From Tessaracoccus coleopterorum (GTDB lineage Bacteria > Actinomycetota > Actinomycetes > Propionibacteriales > Propionibacteriaceae): DNA of 64,000 nt. The notes beneath the pieces are model-generated. The model ran no database searches, was not told where the DNA came from, and worked only from the letters and a program-made list of their open reading frames with translations. Location: the NCBI RefSeq assembly GCF_011174705.1, contig NZ_JAANIJ010000001.1, positions 2,232,001 to 2,296,000 on the forward strand, given 5' to 3'. Made by a program: the position numbers and the translations under genes. Below are positions 62,746 to 64,000 of the stretch, piece after piece (within the stretch, counting starts at the first letter, position 1; every line of letters starts with the position of its first letter).

Positions 62746-63822
62746 TCAGGCGGCCGGCTCGACCTCGTCGGGGATGTTCTTCGTCGAGATCCGCTTGCTG
62801 AACACCCAGTAGGACCAGGCCTGGTAGGCGATCACGATCGGAACGAAGATGACTGCTGCCCAGGTCATGATCGTCAGCGTGGTCGGCGAGGACGCGGCCG
62901 TGATCATGTTGAGACGGTCGGTGACCGCCACCGACTCGTCCTGCGCGAAGCCGATGTTGCCGTACATCTTGAAGAAGATGCCGACGAACAGCGTCACGAT
63001 GGACACGCCGGTGCCGATGAAGCCCCATCCGTCGCGGCCCTTGTTGATTGCGAATGCGGCCCCGAGGATGGCCAGGATCGAGAGGATGCCCGCGATCCAG
63101 GTGGCGACCCGGAAGTCTCCGAACTCGGAGGTGGCGGGCCAGAAGACGTTCTGGCAGATCACGAACAGTGCGACGAGCGCGGCCGCGACCCAGCCGAAGC
63201 GGCCGCCGAAGGTCTCGGCGCGGTCGTGGATGACGCCGCGGGTCTTCAGGGCGATGAAGGCCGAGCCGTGCACCAGGAACAGGACGACGAGCATGACGCC
63301 GCCGAGGAGGGCGAACGGCCCGAAGAGGCCCCAGAAGGAACCGTTCCAGTGCAGGCCGTCGTTGGCGAGCCCGATCACGAAGTTCGCGAACCCGACACCG
63401 AAGACCAGCGAGGGCAGGAACGAGCCGATGGTGGCGAACCAGTCGAGCGTGGTGCGATAGCGGCTGTCGGGATGCTTCGAGCGGTACTCGAAGGCGACGC
63501 CGCGCAGGATCAGGCCGACCAGCACGAGCAGGAGCGGGATGTAGAGACCGGAGAAGAGGCTGGCGTACCAGCCGGGGAAGGCGGCGAACATGGCGCCGCC
63601 GGCGGTCAGCAGCCACACCTCGTTGCCGTCCCAGACGGGGCCGATGGTGTTGACGATGACGCGCTTCTCCTTCTCGTTCCTGCCGAGAACGGGGATCAGC
63701 ATGGCGACGCCGTAGTCGAAGCCTTCGAGGAAGAAGTAGCCGAGCCACAGCACGGCGACCAGGATGAACCAGACCATCGTCAGCGTCGGGACGGTGACGG
63801 CACTTTCAAGCATGGTGAGCAT
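62746..63822 (-). CDS. cydB: Cytochrome bd ubiquinol/menaquinol oxidase subunit II
   Basis: Intact, 358 residues; one of the few long genes without a frame break. VWFILVAVLWLGYFFLEGFD YGVAMLIPVLGRNEKEKRV and NTIGPVWDGNEVWLLTAGGA MFAAFPGWYASLFSGLYIPL are hallmark CydB motifs, followed by FEYRSKHPDSRYRTTLDWFA. It ends WSYWVFSKRISTKNIPDEVE. Part of the cydA-B-D-C transcription unit. The terminal oxidase works at low oxygen. Confidence 0.97.
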   Translation of the reverse strand: MLTMLESAVTVPTLTMVWFILVAVLWLGYFFLEGFDYGVAMLIPVLGRNEKEKRVIVNTIGPVWDGNEVWLLTAGGAMFAAFPGWYASLFSGLYIPLLLVLVGLILRGVAFEYRSKHPDSRYRTTLDWFATIGSFLPSLVFGVGFANFVIGLANDGLHWNGSFWGLFGPFALLGGVMLVVLFLVHGSAFIALKTRGVIHDRAETFGGRFGWVAAALVALFVICQNVFWPATSEFGDFRVATWIAGILSILAILGAAFAINKGRDGWGFIGTGVSIVTLFVGIFFKMYGNIGFAQDESVAVTDRLNMITAASSPTTLTIMTWAAVIFVPIVIAYQAWSYWVFSKRISTKNIPDEVEPAA

Positions 63823-63852
63823 GGGTGGGTTTCCGTCCTCAGTACGCGAAGG

Positions 63853-64000
63853 TCAGGGGGCGTCGGGATCGGACTGGACCTCGACGGGCGCGACGTCGGG
63901 AGCCCCGCCTTCGCGTACTTGAGGAACAGCCAGACCTCCAGCACCGCGAGGGCGCCGTAGATCAACGTGTAGGTGATCATCGAGAACAGGACGTTGCCTG
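63853..64000 (-). CDS. cydA: Cytochrome bd oxidase subunit I, C-terminal end (gene continues beyond the window)
   Basis: Only the last 50 or so codons are present: NVLFSMITYTLIYGALAVLE VWLFLKYAKAG, a transmembrane helix typical of the CydA C-terminus, then after one frame break near 63897 the tail APDVAPVEVQSDPDAP with the TGA at 63853-63855. It is immediately upstream of cydB (30 bp), which supports the assignment. Confidence 0.85.
   Translation of the reverse strand, partial: RQRPVLDDHLHVDLRRPRGAGGLAVPQVREGGAPDVAPVEVQSDPDAP

Overview
The window is chromosomal DNA from a high-GC actinobacterium, most likely a member of the Propionibacteriaceae or a near relative. This rests on the GC-rich, G/C-ending codon use, the DUF222/HNH (13E12-type) gene, DUF1707 proteins, an MptB-type mannosyltransferase, CsoR, glutamine-dependent NAD synthetase, a cydABDC block and an anaerobic-type acyl-CoA dehydratase activase. 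The genus is inferred, not read from a marker gene. The sequence carries well over 100 apparent single-base deletions, mostly one G or C missing from runs of four or more. Most long genes are therefore split between frames although the protein family is continuous. I annotate each as one gene, give the span from true start to true stop, and mention the breaks. They look like homopolymer sequencing errors, not gene decay.

Layout. 1-11.9 kb: tail of a secreted protein, a two-component system, DoxX, type II NADH dehydrogenase, an MptB-like glycosyltransferase, a two-gene ABC exporter, threonine synthase, a DUF1707 protein, an unknown protein and a DUF4126 membrane protein. 11.9-15.8 kb: a block of 58-nt repeats, a DUF222/HNH protein, and two adjacent secreted NTR/TIMP-like proteins. 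15.9-21.1 kb: NAD synthetase, a large unrecognised protein ending in a membrane hairpin, and a GNAT acetyltransferase. 21.1-28.2 kb: an iron-box-controlled siderophore uptake operon (SIP, two FecCD permeases, FecE-type ATPase, binding lipoprotein), ArsC, DUF1345, and ferrochelatase. 28.3-40.7 kb: a WD40-like protein, alanine dehydrogenase, an RlpA-type secreted protein, a PfkB kinase overlapping an ADP-ribosylglycohydrolase, a second DUF1707 protein, an MFS transporter, two HAD phosphatases, an NCS1 permease, YnfA, a second array of the same 58-nt repeat, and MutY. 40.7-46.1 kb: DnaB, a cluster of DnaA boxes, csoR-copZ, a DUF348/G5/RlpA cell-wall protein, a candidate 6C-like small RNA, and fumarase. 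46.1-51.9 kb: an IS110 remnant, a lower-GC orphan ORF, a TetR regulator and a divergent giant acyl-CoA dehydratase activase. 51.9-59.4 kb: a LacI-controlled sugar locus (binding protein, two permeases, GH127 beta-L-arabinofuranosidase) and a GT4 glycosyltransferase. 59.4-64 kb: cydC, cydD, cydB and the end of cydA.

Shared themes. (i) Many genes start at, or within a base of, a predicted transcription start, with a TAnnnT-like hexamer 6-7 nt before the start codon, which points to widespread leaderless mRNAs. (ii) The two RlpA-domain genes share small TTCCTSAGGAA-like palindromes at their promoters. (iii) The same 58-nt repeat core occurs as two separate arrays about 26 kb apart. (iv) Iron, copper, respiratory-chain and fermentation genes together suit a facultative or microaerophilic life: type II NADH dehydrogenase and cytochrome bd alongside fumarase and an oxygen-sensitive radical-dehydratase activator.
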